This document shows, piece after piece, positions 22,535 to 33,300 of a stretch of 64,000 bases of DNA (positions are counted from its first letter, which is position 1; each line of letters opens with the position of its first letter). This DNA is from Apteryx mantelli (lineage: Eukaryota; Chordata; Aves; Apterygiformes; Apterygidae). Under the pieces are notes generated by a model, which searched no databases, was not told the DNA's origin, and was given only the letters and a program-made list of their open reading frames with translations. The translations under genes and the position numbers were made by a program. The DNA is taken from assembly GCF_036417845.1 (NCBI RefSeq), contig NC_090012.1, positions 1,178,001 through 1,242,000 of the forward strand, written 5' to 3'.

Positions 22535-22746
22535 CGCGCGCTTCCGGTCACCTGACCGTGCCGGGCGACGGCGGCGGAGCTGTGCGAGGGGAGGGGGAGG
22601 GTCCCCCGAGCCAACGACTTCCGGCGCGGCGCGCTGGGGCGCGGCGGGCAGCGGCCAATCGGCGCGGCGGCGCGGGGGCACGTGACGCCCGCGGAGGGGC
22701 GGGGCCGCCAGGGCAGCGGAAGCGCGGCGGCGGCGGCGGCGGCGGG
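22535..22746 (+). promoter_or_regulatory. YIF1B: YIF1B promoter region
   Basis: CpG-rich and TATA-less, with housekeeping-type sites: ETS-like CTTCCGG at 22541-22547, ACTTCCGG at 22617-22624, a CCAAT box in GGCCAATCGG at 22655-22659, and an E-box/CRE-like CACGTGAC at 22679-22686. A CGG run lies just before the ATG. The sites are read from sequence; their use is inferred. Confidence 0.6.
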
Positions 22747-25114
22747 ATGGAGCCCGAAGGGGCGTCGCGGCACCGTGAGCGCGGTGGGACCGAGGCTGAG
22801 GCCGGGATAGGGGCTAGGGGCGGCTGGGGGAGGGCCGCGACCGGGGGGGGACCGGGGCTGGGGGGACCGGGGCTGGGCCGAGGGGTCGGAGCCGGGTTTG
22901 GGACCGGGGCTGGGGCCTGAGCTGGGGCCTGGGGCTACCGGGGCTGGGAGATGGGGGGGGGGGGCGGTGTGAGGGGGCCGGTACCGGGGTTGGGGGGCAG
23001 TACCGGGGCCGGGGACCCGAGAGGGGCCCGGCCCGTTGCCCAGCGCCGGTCCCGCGGGCCTGACGCCCGCTCTCCCCGCAGCCCCCAAGCGCCGGGTGCC
23101 GGTGGCCGCCCCGCCGCGCATGGCCGACCCGCACCCGCTCTTCGACGACACCAGCGCAGCCGGGGGCAGCGGGCCCCCCCCGGGCCGGGGCTATGGGGCA
23201 CCGCCACCCGCCGCCTCCCAGTACCCGCCGCCGGCCTCCTTCCTGGGTGAGCCGGTGTCCAGCCTGGCCATGGCCTACGGCACCAGCCTGGCCAGCCAGG
23301 GCCGTGACATCGTGGACCGCAATGTGAGTGGCGCTGGGAGGGGGGCGCTGGGAGGGGTCCTGTGCTGGTTACCGGTGCCAGGTGCCTCATGGCTTCTCCC
23401 ATCCTGCAGATCGACCGCCTCGTCCCCGTGGGGCGGCTGAAGTACTACTTCGCTGTGGACACCGTCTACGTGGGCAGGAAGCTGGGGCTCCTCGTCTTCC
23501 CCTTCATGCACCAGGTGAGAGGGGGGTGGCCGGGCCGGGCTGCTGCCTGCACAGCGGTGTCCAGCCCCCGGCACCCTAACGGCACCTTCCCCGCAGGACT
23601 GGCAGGTGCGGTACCAGCAGGATGCCCCCGTGGCCCCCCGGTTCGACGTCAACGCGCCGGATCTCTACATCCCAGGTATGTCCTGCCCCGTGGGACCAGT
23701 CCCCGCTGCTCGCTGCAGGCTGACAGCTCCTGCCCAGCCCCTCTCTGGCTCAGTGTGAGACCAAATGTGTGTCAAAGCTCGGCACCGTTTGGGGGTGCTG
23801 GGGCTGCCCCAAGTCTGGTGGGACAGTGGGTGCTCGGCTTCAATGGGAGCCAGGCTCTGTCCTGAACACAGCTGCTGCCCAGGGACCCTGAGATGCTGCC
23901 TGCTGCAAAGGGGGGAGGAGGAGGAGAAGGAGGAGGAGGAGGAGGTGGCTGCGCTCTCCCTTTGTGTCCCCTGTAAAACGTCTCGGCCTCTCTAGAGTGA
24001 GCGTAGCCAGCCCAGCGCTTCCCACAGCACCAACGTGAACACAGTCTGCCTGTTTCACATGGTTCATGTCACAGCCGAGACCTTTAAAGGGCCGAGTTTA
24101 GCTCAGCCACAGGCCTTCGGTGCCCTCCGGCGCCAGTGTGACAAGCATGGCAGGCTCAGCGCTGGCAGCTCCGCAGTGGGGGAGGCACGGGGTCTCCGGG
24201 CAGCGCGTGCTCACAGCTCTTGTTCCCGTCTCTTGTCTTCCCAGTCATGGCCTTCATCACATACATCCTGGTGGCCGGGTTAGCGCTGGGCACGCAGAAC
24301 AGGTGAGGACAGCGCGTGGCAGCCAGCGCCACCTCCGCCCAGGGCTGGTTTGCACAGAGGGTCGGTGCAGCAGGGCCGCTCTGATGCCGACAGCAGCAGG
24401 GACCTCGTGAGGTTTGCAGGCCTCACCTGGCCAGAGGCGCAGGGAACAGCTTTTCTCCTTCTGTGCTGCCAGGTTCTCTCCTGACAGCCTGGGCTTGCAG
24501 GCCAGCTCTGCCCTGGCCTGGCTGATCGTGGAGGTGCTGGCAATCCTGCTGAGCCTCTACCTGGTCACCGTGAACACCGACCTCACCACCATCGACCTCG
24601 TTGCCTTCTCTGGCTACAAATACGTGGGGTGAGTGCCCAGGCGGCGAGGGGAGCCCGGCGGTCGTGGCCAAGCCGTCTGCTCCCGTGTGCCTGGCACGCA
24701 ACCCTGGCCCCGCTCACCATTTCTTGCTGTTGGCAGGATGATTGTGGGCCTCGTGTCCGGGCTGCTCTTTGGGAAGACCGGCTACTACATGGTGCTGGGC
24801 TGGTGCTGCATCAGCATCTTCGTCTTCATGGTAAGGGATGGGCACACAGTGCGGTGCAGCCGTCCTGCGCTGGGAGCTCCGGGCCACCTGTGCAGCTTGC
24901 GGCTTCAGGACGCGTGTTCGCCACCTGGGCCCGACCCCTCTTCCTCTGCTCCCCCCAGATCAGGACGCTGCGGCTGAAGATCCTGTCGGAGGCGGCTGCC
25001 GAGGGGGTGCTGGTGCGGGGGGCCAAGAACCAGCTGCGCATGTACCTCACCATGGCTATTGCCGCCGTGCAGCCGCTCTTCATGTACTGGCTCACCTACC
25101 ACCTCATCAGGTGA
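22747..25114 (+). CDS. YIF1B: Yip1-interacting factor homolog B
   Basis: Multi-pass membrane protein of the ER-Golgi intermediate compartment. It works with YIPF/Yip1 proteins in anterograde traffic and, in mammals, in delivery of the 5-HT1A receptor. Eight coding exons: 22747-22774, 23082-23323, 23410-23514, 23597-23675, 24245-24302, 24473-24628, 24737-24830, 24959-25114. They sum to 918 bases, 305 residues (human about 314). A cytosolic N-terminus with [15 protein letters not shown] is followed by a Pro/Tyr-rich stretch, then the YIF1 core ([33 protein letters not shown]) and five membrane segments from about residue 150. The end YWLTYHLIR parallels human YWLTFHLVR. The start is the ATG after a CGG-rich leader. 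Polyadenylation is probably after AATAAA at 25880. Confidence 0.97.
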
Positions 25115-25900
25115 TGGGGCGTCCGCTGGCCCCACCGCCCGCCCGGGGCGCGCTCCCACCGCCCTGCTTAAATAGATGCTGCCTGGGGCCCTCGGAGTGT
25201 GTTGGCTGCGCAGTATCTCTGCATGGGGGGGGCTGCAGGAGGGCCGGGTGCCTCCTGGCGTCTGGCACTGCCGTGGGGCCCTCTGGTATCGAGATACTGC
25301 GGGGTTAGTGCACTGGGGGGGGAGGGAGGAAGCGGCGCCCCCCTGCATGGGGGCTGAAGGGGCGGGAGCCCCCTTTGAGCGTGGAAGCAAATGAGCAACT
25401 CGTCTCTGGAAGCTGGACCAGCGGGAGCAGTTGCAGGAGCTCTGGGGGGAGCAGGGCTGGGCTGCGGGGAGGGGTGCTGCCCGGCATGGGAGCCCCCTCC
25501 CTTTTTGCAGCGTTATCTCGCAGCTGCTCCACGAGGAGCCCCAGGGAGTGGGCAGGCGCCTCGGGCAGAGGCATGTAGCTGTCGGCCGGAGCAGGGGTTC
25601 CTGTGCACTGTGGCGCAGGGCCAGGCACGCAGAAACCCGGGCTTGGGGTCGCTTCCTCCTGACGCTGTGTCAAAGCCCTCGTGGAGCTGCTGTTGTGCCC
25701 TGAACCCTGCAGGCTTTGGGGAGGGGCTGAGGCCCCCTGCCCCTTCTCTGCTGCGCCCGGGCTGGTACTGGGTGCTCCCTGGGTGCTGCGTGGCTCCTTG
25801 CTCCTGTTCCCGTGGCTGAGGGGCCGTGCGGTGCCACGGTCCCAGCACGCGGCCCCCCTGCCTGTAGCAACAACCAGTCAATAAAGAAGAGACGGTGCTG
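25115..25900 (+). other. YIF1B: YIF1B 3'UTR with polyadenylation signal
   Basis: Non-coding tail of about 780 bases after the TGA, ending at AATAAA 25880-25885. The next gene ends on the opposite strand at about 26190, so bases 25901-26190 are the spacer between two converging genes. I see nothing else there. Confidence 0.8.
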
Positions 25901-26321
25901 GGCGTGTGGCTCTGCTCAGTCCCGCGGGATGGGGGGTTGCGCCAGCCCCTGCAACGGCCGACACCAGACGGGGCTTCTCCTGCCACAGCCGCCACCATCC
26001 AGGCGTGGGCACGCAGCTCCCCGGCGTCGGACCCTGCTGCCCTCTCTGCCGCCCCATAGGGCATCTCCCCCCCCCCCAGCCCGGCCCGGCCCTGTGAGTC
26101 AGGCACTGCCTGGGGCGTTTCCCCCCGGCCCGTGGACTCCGGTCAGGGCCTCGGTCCTCCCACTACACACCCAACGCAGGGAGTCAGGATTCAAGCTCTT
26201 TATTAGCAGCTAGGGCAGGGGTGGTGCTGCCCTGGGGGGGTGCTGGGCCCTGCCTCGGGGCCCTCCCCTGCCCCCTTGCTGCCCCATCGCCCCCAGCAGC
26301 ACTGCTGGGCCCCAGCCCTGC

Positions 26322-27080
26322 TCAGTGGCTTTTCTTTTCCTTTTTCTTGTCCTTGGGTTTCTTGTGCAGTTTCTCCTTCTTCTTGTGCTCGTGGCCCGGG
26401 CTGTGGTGCTGCAAGGAGAGCAGAGGGGAGGGTGGGTGGACGGGGGGGCCAGGGCTGTGCCCTGATGGGGGGAGGGGGGGGAGGTCTGCGCTTGCTTACT
26501 TACCTTCTCCCCATCGCTGGAACTGGAGCTGGAGCTGGAGTCAGACGAGTGTCCGTCCTGGGGGGACACAGGCGGTGAGAGCCATGGAGTGTCTGTGGTG
26601 CCCCAGGGCTGTGGGCTGCTGACAGGGTCCCCAGGGCCGTGGGTGGGGGGGTATCCAGGGCTGTGGGGTCCCAGGGTCATGGGGTAGGCAGCTCCACCAA
26701 GCCCCTGCCCAGGCTATAGGATCCCTTCGGAGACATCGGATCCCTGGGCCATGGGGTCCCTGGGCTACGGGGTCCAGGGGGCCGCAAGGGTCCTGGTGTT
26801 GTGGGGTCCCTGGGCCTTGGGGTCCTGGGGGTGCTGGGGCCATGGGGGGTCCCAGGACTTTGCAGTCCCTGGTCATTGGGGGGGGGGGGGGGTCCCTGGT
26901 GCTATGGGCAGCCCAGAGCATTGGGGTCCTTGAGCCATAGGGTCCAGGGGACCATGGGGATTCCCGGGGCTGTGGGGGTCCCTGGACCATGGGGTGCCAG
27001 GGGCACCTGTCCCCCCCCCCCCCGGGCCCTACCTTGTGCTTCTTGGTGTGGTCCCCGTGGTGGTGCTTGGCGCCGTCCAT
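26322..27080 (-). CDS. C19orf33: Small Ser/Lys-rich protein resembling C19orf33 (IMUP)
   Basis: Three exons on the - strand: 27080-27033, 26557-26504 and 26408-26322. They sum to 189 bases, 62 residues. The protein starts MDGAKHHHGDHTKKHK. It continues with an acidic-serine block (GHSSDSSSSSSSSDGEK) and ends with a His/Lys tail (HEHKKKEKLHKKPKDKKK). Human C19orf33, a nuclear protein of unclear function, has the same order: a histidine-serine stretch with SSSDSSSSSSD, then KKKEK repeats. Position and relative strand between SPINT2 and YIF1B also agree with human as I remember it. Alignment is weak because the composition is simple, so orthology rests mainly on synteny. Splice sites are canonical. 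Polyadenylation signal AATAAA (- strand) lies at 26204-26199. Confidence 0.75.
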
Positions 27081-27461
27081 GGCTGGGGATGCTCCAGGGA
27101 TCCCGGATCCCAGATCCCGGCCGCTCGCTGCATTTATGGCTGCGGAAGGGGGACTTTGCCCTGGGCGGCGCCGGGCCGGGTTGGGCCGCCCGGGGAGGGG
27201 CGGGTGGAAACCTCGGCCGGGCACCCTGCTCTGGCAGCCCCGGACCCCCCCCCCCCGGGCACCCCCCCACACACACCCCCGCAGCCCCCGCCGGGGCGTG
27301 CAGAGGACCCAGGCGTCCGGGCGCTTCGCCCCGCCCCCGCTACCCTGCCGGGGGCCCAGGCGTCCGGAGAACAGCCGCCTCCCTCCCCTCCGCTCGGCCG
27401 GGGCCCGCGAGGAGCAAGGCGCCAGCGCTCTCGGGACTAACGCCGCCACCCCCCCCCCACC

Positions 27462-27463
<2 letters not shown>

Positions 27464-27491
<28 letters not shown>
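27464..27491. repeat. Poly(A) tract
   Basis: About 28 consecutive A residues in an otherwise GC-rich spacer, just before a GGGGGGCCCAGGCGTCCGGG element. There is no retroposed body next to it that I can recognise. Confidence 0.85.
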
Positions 27492-27495
<4 letters not shown>

Positions 27496-27589
27496 GGGCC
27501 CAGGCGTCCGGGCGGCGCTAGGGCCCGGCGGGGAAGGACGGCCGCGGCGCAGCGGAGCGGAGCGCGGTGAGACGGGGCGGAGAGGGGGT

Positions 27590-28420
27590 TAGGGAGGCTG
27601 CAGTGGGGAATATTGGGGGGGGGGGGGGTTGCGCAATGCATGAGGCGCAGTGCTCTGGGGAGTATTGGGACAGTGAAATTGGGGTATCGGGGGAAGGGGC
27701 TGTGCAACGGTGGGGTCATGGATTGGGGGGGGTAGGTGTAAGGGGGGGGGGGAGTGCAATAGGGAGTGTATGGGGTGCAATGTATTGGGGCAGTGCAATG
27801 GGGACTACTGGGGGCAGTGATGGGGGGTCATGTTTTGGGGGGCTTGCAGTGGGGGAGGGTGTATTGGGGGCAATGAAATGGGTGTATTGGGGGGGCATGT
27901 ATTTGAGGACAGTGCAATGGGGGGAGGTGTATTGGGGACAGTGCTTTGGGGGGGGCAGTGCATGGAGACAATGCAATGGGGGGGGTAAATGGGGGCAGTG
28001 GAATGGGAGTGGTCATGTATTGGAGCCAGTGCACTGGTGAGTTTTGGGGAGGGCCTGTACTGGAGGCAGTTCAACAGAGGGGGTGTAATGGGGGCTGCTG
28101 CTTTGGGGGGCAGTGCATGGGAGCAGTGCAATGGGGAGTATGGGGTGCAGTGAAATGGGGAGCTGTGAGGGAGGTGTGCAACAGGAGGGTGTTTGCAGGG
28201 GGGACATGCATTATGGGGGCAGTGCAATGGGGAGTACTGAGGTGCAGGTATTGGGGGGGGTGAAATGGGGGAGTCGTACTGGACAGTGCAATTGGGGATA
28301 GATTGGACTACCCCAATCTATTGGGGAGGGCCCATGCCTTGAGGGACAGACAGTGCATTTGGGAGTACGGGGGAGGGGGGGGCAGTGCAATAGGGGGGGT
28401 GCATTGGGGGCAATGCATGG
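27590..28420. repeat. GGGGCAGTGCAATGGGG minisatellite
   Basis: A G-rich array of about 25-35 base units, based on GTATTGGGG, GGGCAGTGCAATGGGG and GGGTGTA. It fills the spacer between the two divergent small genes. The ORFs it yields are repeat artefacts. Transcription starts of both flanking genes must lie near or within it. Confidence 0.88.
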
Positions 28421-28521
28421 AGCCAGCCCAGAGGCCCCCCCACCACACACAAAAGGGGCCTGATCTGGCCCCAAAGCAGCCCTGCCCTGGCCCTGACCCC
28501 CCACAGGCCCCCCCCCGGACC

Positions 28522-28931
28522 ATGGCGTGCGAGCTCTTCCTCCTCTCCTCCGTCTGGTTCCTCTTCGTCATCTTCTGGATGGAGACCATCAGCGTGTGGC
28601 TCTTCCTGTGCAACTTCTACCAGGACCGGGCGTTTTACCACTGGGGCGAACGGTGAGGCTGGGGGGGGGCAAATACAGGGGGCAGGGACCCCACTCCCTC
28701 CCCAAAACCAGCACCTGGGAGCACCCTGTGGCAGGGAGGCGCCGCTGCCACCATCTCACTGAGCCAGCAGGTCCTGGCAGCTCCCGGACGACAGCTCGGG
28801 GATGGCGCCCAGCCCTGTGCTAATCACGGCCCCGACACCTTGGCCAGGCGCCGCTCACGGCTGCTCTCCCCTCCCGGCCCAGGGTGCTCCTCGCCGACCC
28901 CGGACACGCGCTCTACATCTTCGCCAGCTGA
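28522..28931 (+). CDS. Unrecognised 59-residue single-pass membrane protein
   Basis: Two exons, 28522-28652 and 28883-28931, join in phase to give 180 bases. The start is in GGACCATGG, a good Kozak context; the donor is CG|GTGAGG and the acceptor CCCAG|G. The protein begins MACELFLLSSVWFLFVIFW and has a hydrophobic, aromatic-rich segment at about 4-32. A polar stretch follows (NFYQDRAFYHWGER), and the protein ends ADPGHALYIFAS. The negative residues of METISVW fall inside or at the edge of the membrane segment. AATAAA at 29178-29183 lies about 250 bases past the stop, and the SPINT2 3' end faces it 130 bases away. I do not know the family or function. A small subunit or regulator of a larger membrane protein is possible but is only a guess. 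Confidence 0.75.
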
Positions 28932-29299
28932 GCCATTGCCCCCCAGTGTGGCATCGCCCCATGGGACTGAGGACCAACATCTGCACAGCACCGGGAGCCG
29001 GAGGCAGCGAGGCCCCGAGGGTGACTGGGAACAGTGCCCCCAGTGCAGCCCGGGACGAGCGGAGCAGCCTTTTCTCCCCCAAGCCCAGTGCGAGGACACC
29101 TGCGGGAGCCCGGACACCTGAGTGTTGGGACTGAGGACCTGATCCAGGCAGCAGCAGGGCAGGGGAGAACCCGAGCGAATAAAGAGCTTCACATCCACAC
29201 ACTGGCGCCTCTCGCTCCCCCAGGCTGGGGGTTACGTCCGGGCTCCCCCGGCCGCTCAGTTCCTGGCAGCCCGAGGAAGCCAGAACTGCTGAGGAAGGT

Positions 29300-30389
29300 G
29301 GTTCACATCTCCCTTTATTCAGAGAAATTCCTCTAATGTGTAAAAAAACAACAAAAAAATTAAAAACTAGACCAGACAGATTAGACACATCAACAATGGT
29401 CACAAATCCCCCGGCCGAAGCACCCCTGAGAGAAAGCAGAGGAGGGACTGCTGCAGGCCCCAGAGGCTCGGGCTCAACCTGGGGCATTGCCAGGCTCAGG
29501 ATGCAGCGGTGGGAGCAGACAGGGTTTAAGGCACCTCCGACAGGGGCAGCCCCAGGGCTGAGCCAGAGGGGGGCTGGTCCCCATCTCCACCCCACCAAAG
29601 CAGCTGGGGGGCTGCCCAGGGCTCCTGCCCAGCTCCAAGCAGCTCAAGGAAACCCAATGAGCAGGAGAGGAGGGCAAGTCACAGCCCCCCCATGGGCAGC
29701 ACTCAGAGATGGGTCTGGACACACCTAAGGCCATGGGGACGCAGCCCCCCAGCACAGGCTGGGAAGGAGCTGCTGTGGCAGAGGGGAGACCAGGCCTGGC
29801 TGGATCCTGTGCTCACAGAGCCGTGCTGGTGTTTTTACCCACGGGCAGGCCTGTATCAGACACCACCAGCCTGGGCACAGGGTCCTCTGCAGAGTCTCAG
29901 CCACCTTCGGGTGCTGGCAAGCTCCAGGCAGCAGGTAAACCCGCAGGGAAGCTGGACCAGACCAGTGCCCACTTCAATGCACTGCACGGTGGGTGCAGGA
30001 AACACCGCAGGAGACCCCTCGAGCAGGCACTTGGGTGCAGGGGCTGAGGCAGAGCGTGGAGTGCTGGGGCAGGAGGGGGTTGCTGGCACCATCTGAGATG
30101 CCCATGACTTCCGCTATTGATTTACAACAATCATTTAGTTACAAAATAATTAAAAAAAAACGCCCCTTCAAAAAAATAAGAAAAAGAAAAAGAGAGTGTA
30201 GTCAGAGCCCAGGTGCCTGAAATGCACCTCAGACAGCTCTACCCAGCCCGAGAGGTTTACAGCTAGCAGCCCAGCATGCGAGGGTTGAATTCACCCTCTC
30301 TGGAGACAGACACAGGGGCCATTCTCTATTATATACATGCCCAGGCCCAGCTCAGCACGAGCCATAGGGGGCTGTGGAGCAAGCAGCCT
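29300..30389 (-). other. SPINT2: SPINT2 3'UTR
   Basis: Non-coding sequence after the SPINT2 stop, running to AATAAA (- strand) at 29319-29314. It includes an A-rich stretch near 29340-29370 and another near 30140-30200. No other gene is seen in it. Confidence 0.8.
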
Positions 30390-33300
30390 TCAGAGCGTGT
30401 AAGCGTTGCTCATCAGGTATTCCTTGTCGTCCAGGGGGCTCCAGGCTGCGCCCGCTGTCAGCTCTGGGTTCTTCCTGCACATCTTGACAGAGACGTCGAT
30501 CATGTAGCCCAGCAGGATGGCTGCCAGGATGGCCAGCAGCACCGCGAGAGCTATAGCTGGGGAGGAAAGCAAGGCAAGGTTACAGAGCCCGGACTGCCCC
30601 GGAGGAGGCCTGGGGGGCTCAGGAAAGCACGGGAGAGGCAATGCTCGCCCCCAAGGCCTGAAACAGGCACGTGGCTGCAGGCAGCAACCTGCAAGGGCCA
30701 ACAGCTCTCTGCACTGCAGGGCTTTGCCCCAGCTCCTCTCCCTGGACCACGTTCCCCAGCCCAGCACTGGCCACCAGGTTGCTCACAGGCCTGGGGAGCC
30801 CTGCGGTGCCAGCACGAGGGGCACAGGGGAACTGTTGGGGGCTGGATGACACTCACTTTTGGTGGAGAGGTCAGAATGAAAATCTGGACCATTTTTTCCT
30901 GAAAGGAAGGGAACAGGAGTGAGATGACCATTACAGACAGGCATGGAAGAGGCTTCTGTGCCCCCTGTCCCAGTTCAGACCCATCCTCTCCCCTCTGTAA
31001 GTATGGCAGACCCAGCACAGGCACATGAGCAATGAAAAAACAGGCTGTGAGCATGCCCTTGTTTCCAGCTCAGCATCCAAGCACGGCTGGGTTTGTGCTG
31101 CTGGGGACATCTTCAAAAAGCCCCGATTTGTGTGTTATTAATAGACTTGCTCAAGGCTCTGCTTGAGAAAGAGCCTAGGGCAAATGGGGAGAGCCAGAGC
31201 AGCTCAGGGGATGCACATCCCACTGCCCAGGTCCCATCCAGCCTGCTGGAGACCAGTCAGCCCAGGAGGGATCTCTGCGTCTCACCTGGCTCCCGGCTGC
31301 AGCGATGCATGCACTGCTCTTCCTTCTGGTAGTTATTCTTGTTGCCCCGGCAGCCTCCGTAGATGAACTTCTTGCAGGTGCGGTCAGCTGGGCTGTAGTA
31401 CCACCGGGAGAACGAGGCACGGCACGGGCCGGTCACCTGGGGGACCATGCAGAACTCTGTGGAGAGACAGGCAGGAAGAGGGAGACGGACAGTTCACACA
31501 GTTACGGTGGGCACAGACCCGAGCACAGGGACCAGGGGAGCTTTGCTTCTCCCAGAGCAGCAGGGCATTTCCCAACACCCCTCTGAACACCAGGAGACTC
31601 AGGACTCACAGCCACAAAGCATTAAGAATGGCTGAGCTGCACGGCCCTGAGCTGAAGACATCCTGGCAAGAGGGCATTACACAGGGCCCACTTTGCTGGA
31701 CCGCTTCTGCCTTTGCCCCTCAGCATGACAGGCGAGGAGCTGGACCTTCTCCGAGCACCCCTGCAGAAGTGGGGAAGGCTCTACAGCTTTGCAAAGGCAG
31801 AACACAGCAGAGCATGTGTTTACCCCCCAAAAAACTCCCACCTCATTCAAACACTGTCCCTTGTATCCCTCCTTTCCTGAAGGGGAGGTCTGACAGCTCA
31901 GACTCTCAGCCAGCAGCTGGGTCACTCCGTAACACAAGCATTTCCCTTTCAGAAGCACCACGACTACACCCCACGGTGGCTGTGTCCAGCCTGTTAGTCA
32001 CAGCATACAAGGTGGGGGATGAAAGGAACTTGGCATCCGCTTTGCAGCACTCCCACAGCCCGCATCTGGCCTCGCAGCCCATCCCAGGGAAGGAGGGATG
32101 TCTATCGAAGGCCTCAGAAGAACACTGTGGGACCTAACCTTCATAGCTGAAGGAGTCATTGGCCTGCTCAGCACGATGTCCAGGCTTGTTCGCAGCTGAA
32201 ACAAACAGAAACTGCAGGTCAGACAAGACTGTTGTGGGTCAAACACACAGAGCCAGACTCGTTCGGAAACCATCCCAAGCCGAATCCCGGCAGAGGACGC
32301 GAAGGGACATCCCCGGGCAGCACAGGCTGGAGTCACGGGGGCAGTAGGCGCAGCAGCACAGTGCTGCATCCAGGAGAGCTGAGGAGGGCCCCGAAGCGGG
32401 GAGCAGAGAGAGGACTCTTCCCCCAGCAGGATGGAGCAGCTGCCAGCAGGGGAGGACATGCCCACGGCCCGGGCGCCACGGCCCAGCCCCAAACCACGAG
32501 CGGGGAACATGGGCCCTGCTGCAGAGCGGCAGACAGCCGCGAGCAGCTGAGCGGGTTTGCGGCACACCTCAGGCTCCCGCTGCGGGGATTTCCTGGTTCC
32601 TTGGAAGGTCACCGGGCTGTTCCTCCCCCAGGAGGACAGGCAGGAACAGCAGGGCCCTGCGCTCCTCCCGATCGCCCACAGCTATGGGGGCAAAGCACTC
32701 GGGGTCACTCCCCAGGGACGGTCCCAGCCAGCCCACGTACCGTCTGCCTTCTGGCCGTCCACTTTTCTGCTGGGCAGCAGGATCTCATTGGAGTCTTTCT
32801 CTCCTGGAAAGCACACGCGCACACGGGTCACTCTGGTGCAAGATAGGCAAACCCCGCGCTGGGATGACCCAAGGCTGCTCTGTGGCTGTTACTGGAAGAC
32901 CTGGGGGTCCTGACACTGGGCCTTTCGGGGGCAACATGAGAGCAGAAACCCTGTACCATCCCCACTGCACTGGTCATGTCAAAAGGTTGCAGGAAGCTGA
33001 GGAGAACCTGACCAAAGGGACATGAAGCCAAAGGTAAAGGTGCTGCTTGATGCAAAGTCAATCTGCACTTTACACTACGGCCTTGGGCCTCTCAATGGCA
33101 AGCGGAGATTGCATCCTGTGTCTGCTCCTGCTGCTCTTTGCTCTCTCCTTAATTTCCCACCCAGCCCAACCTGAAGGGAGGCAGGCAAAGCTGAAGGAGG
33201 ATGGTACAAGCAGGACCACCTTCCATTCCAGCTCCGATCAAAACAGGCTGTTCTAACCCCAGAGGTGGGCACCCAGGCACGCAGCAAAGGCAGGTCCGCT

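Noticed and set aside
27464-27491. Poly(A) tract as a sign of a processed retrocopy
   Set aside because: No coding body or target-site duplication could be seen beside it.
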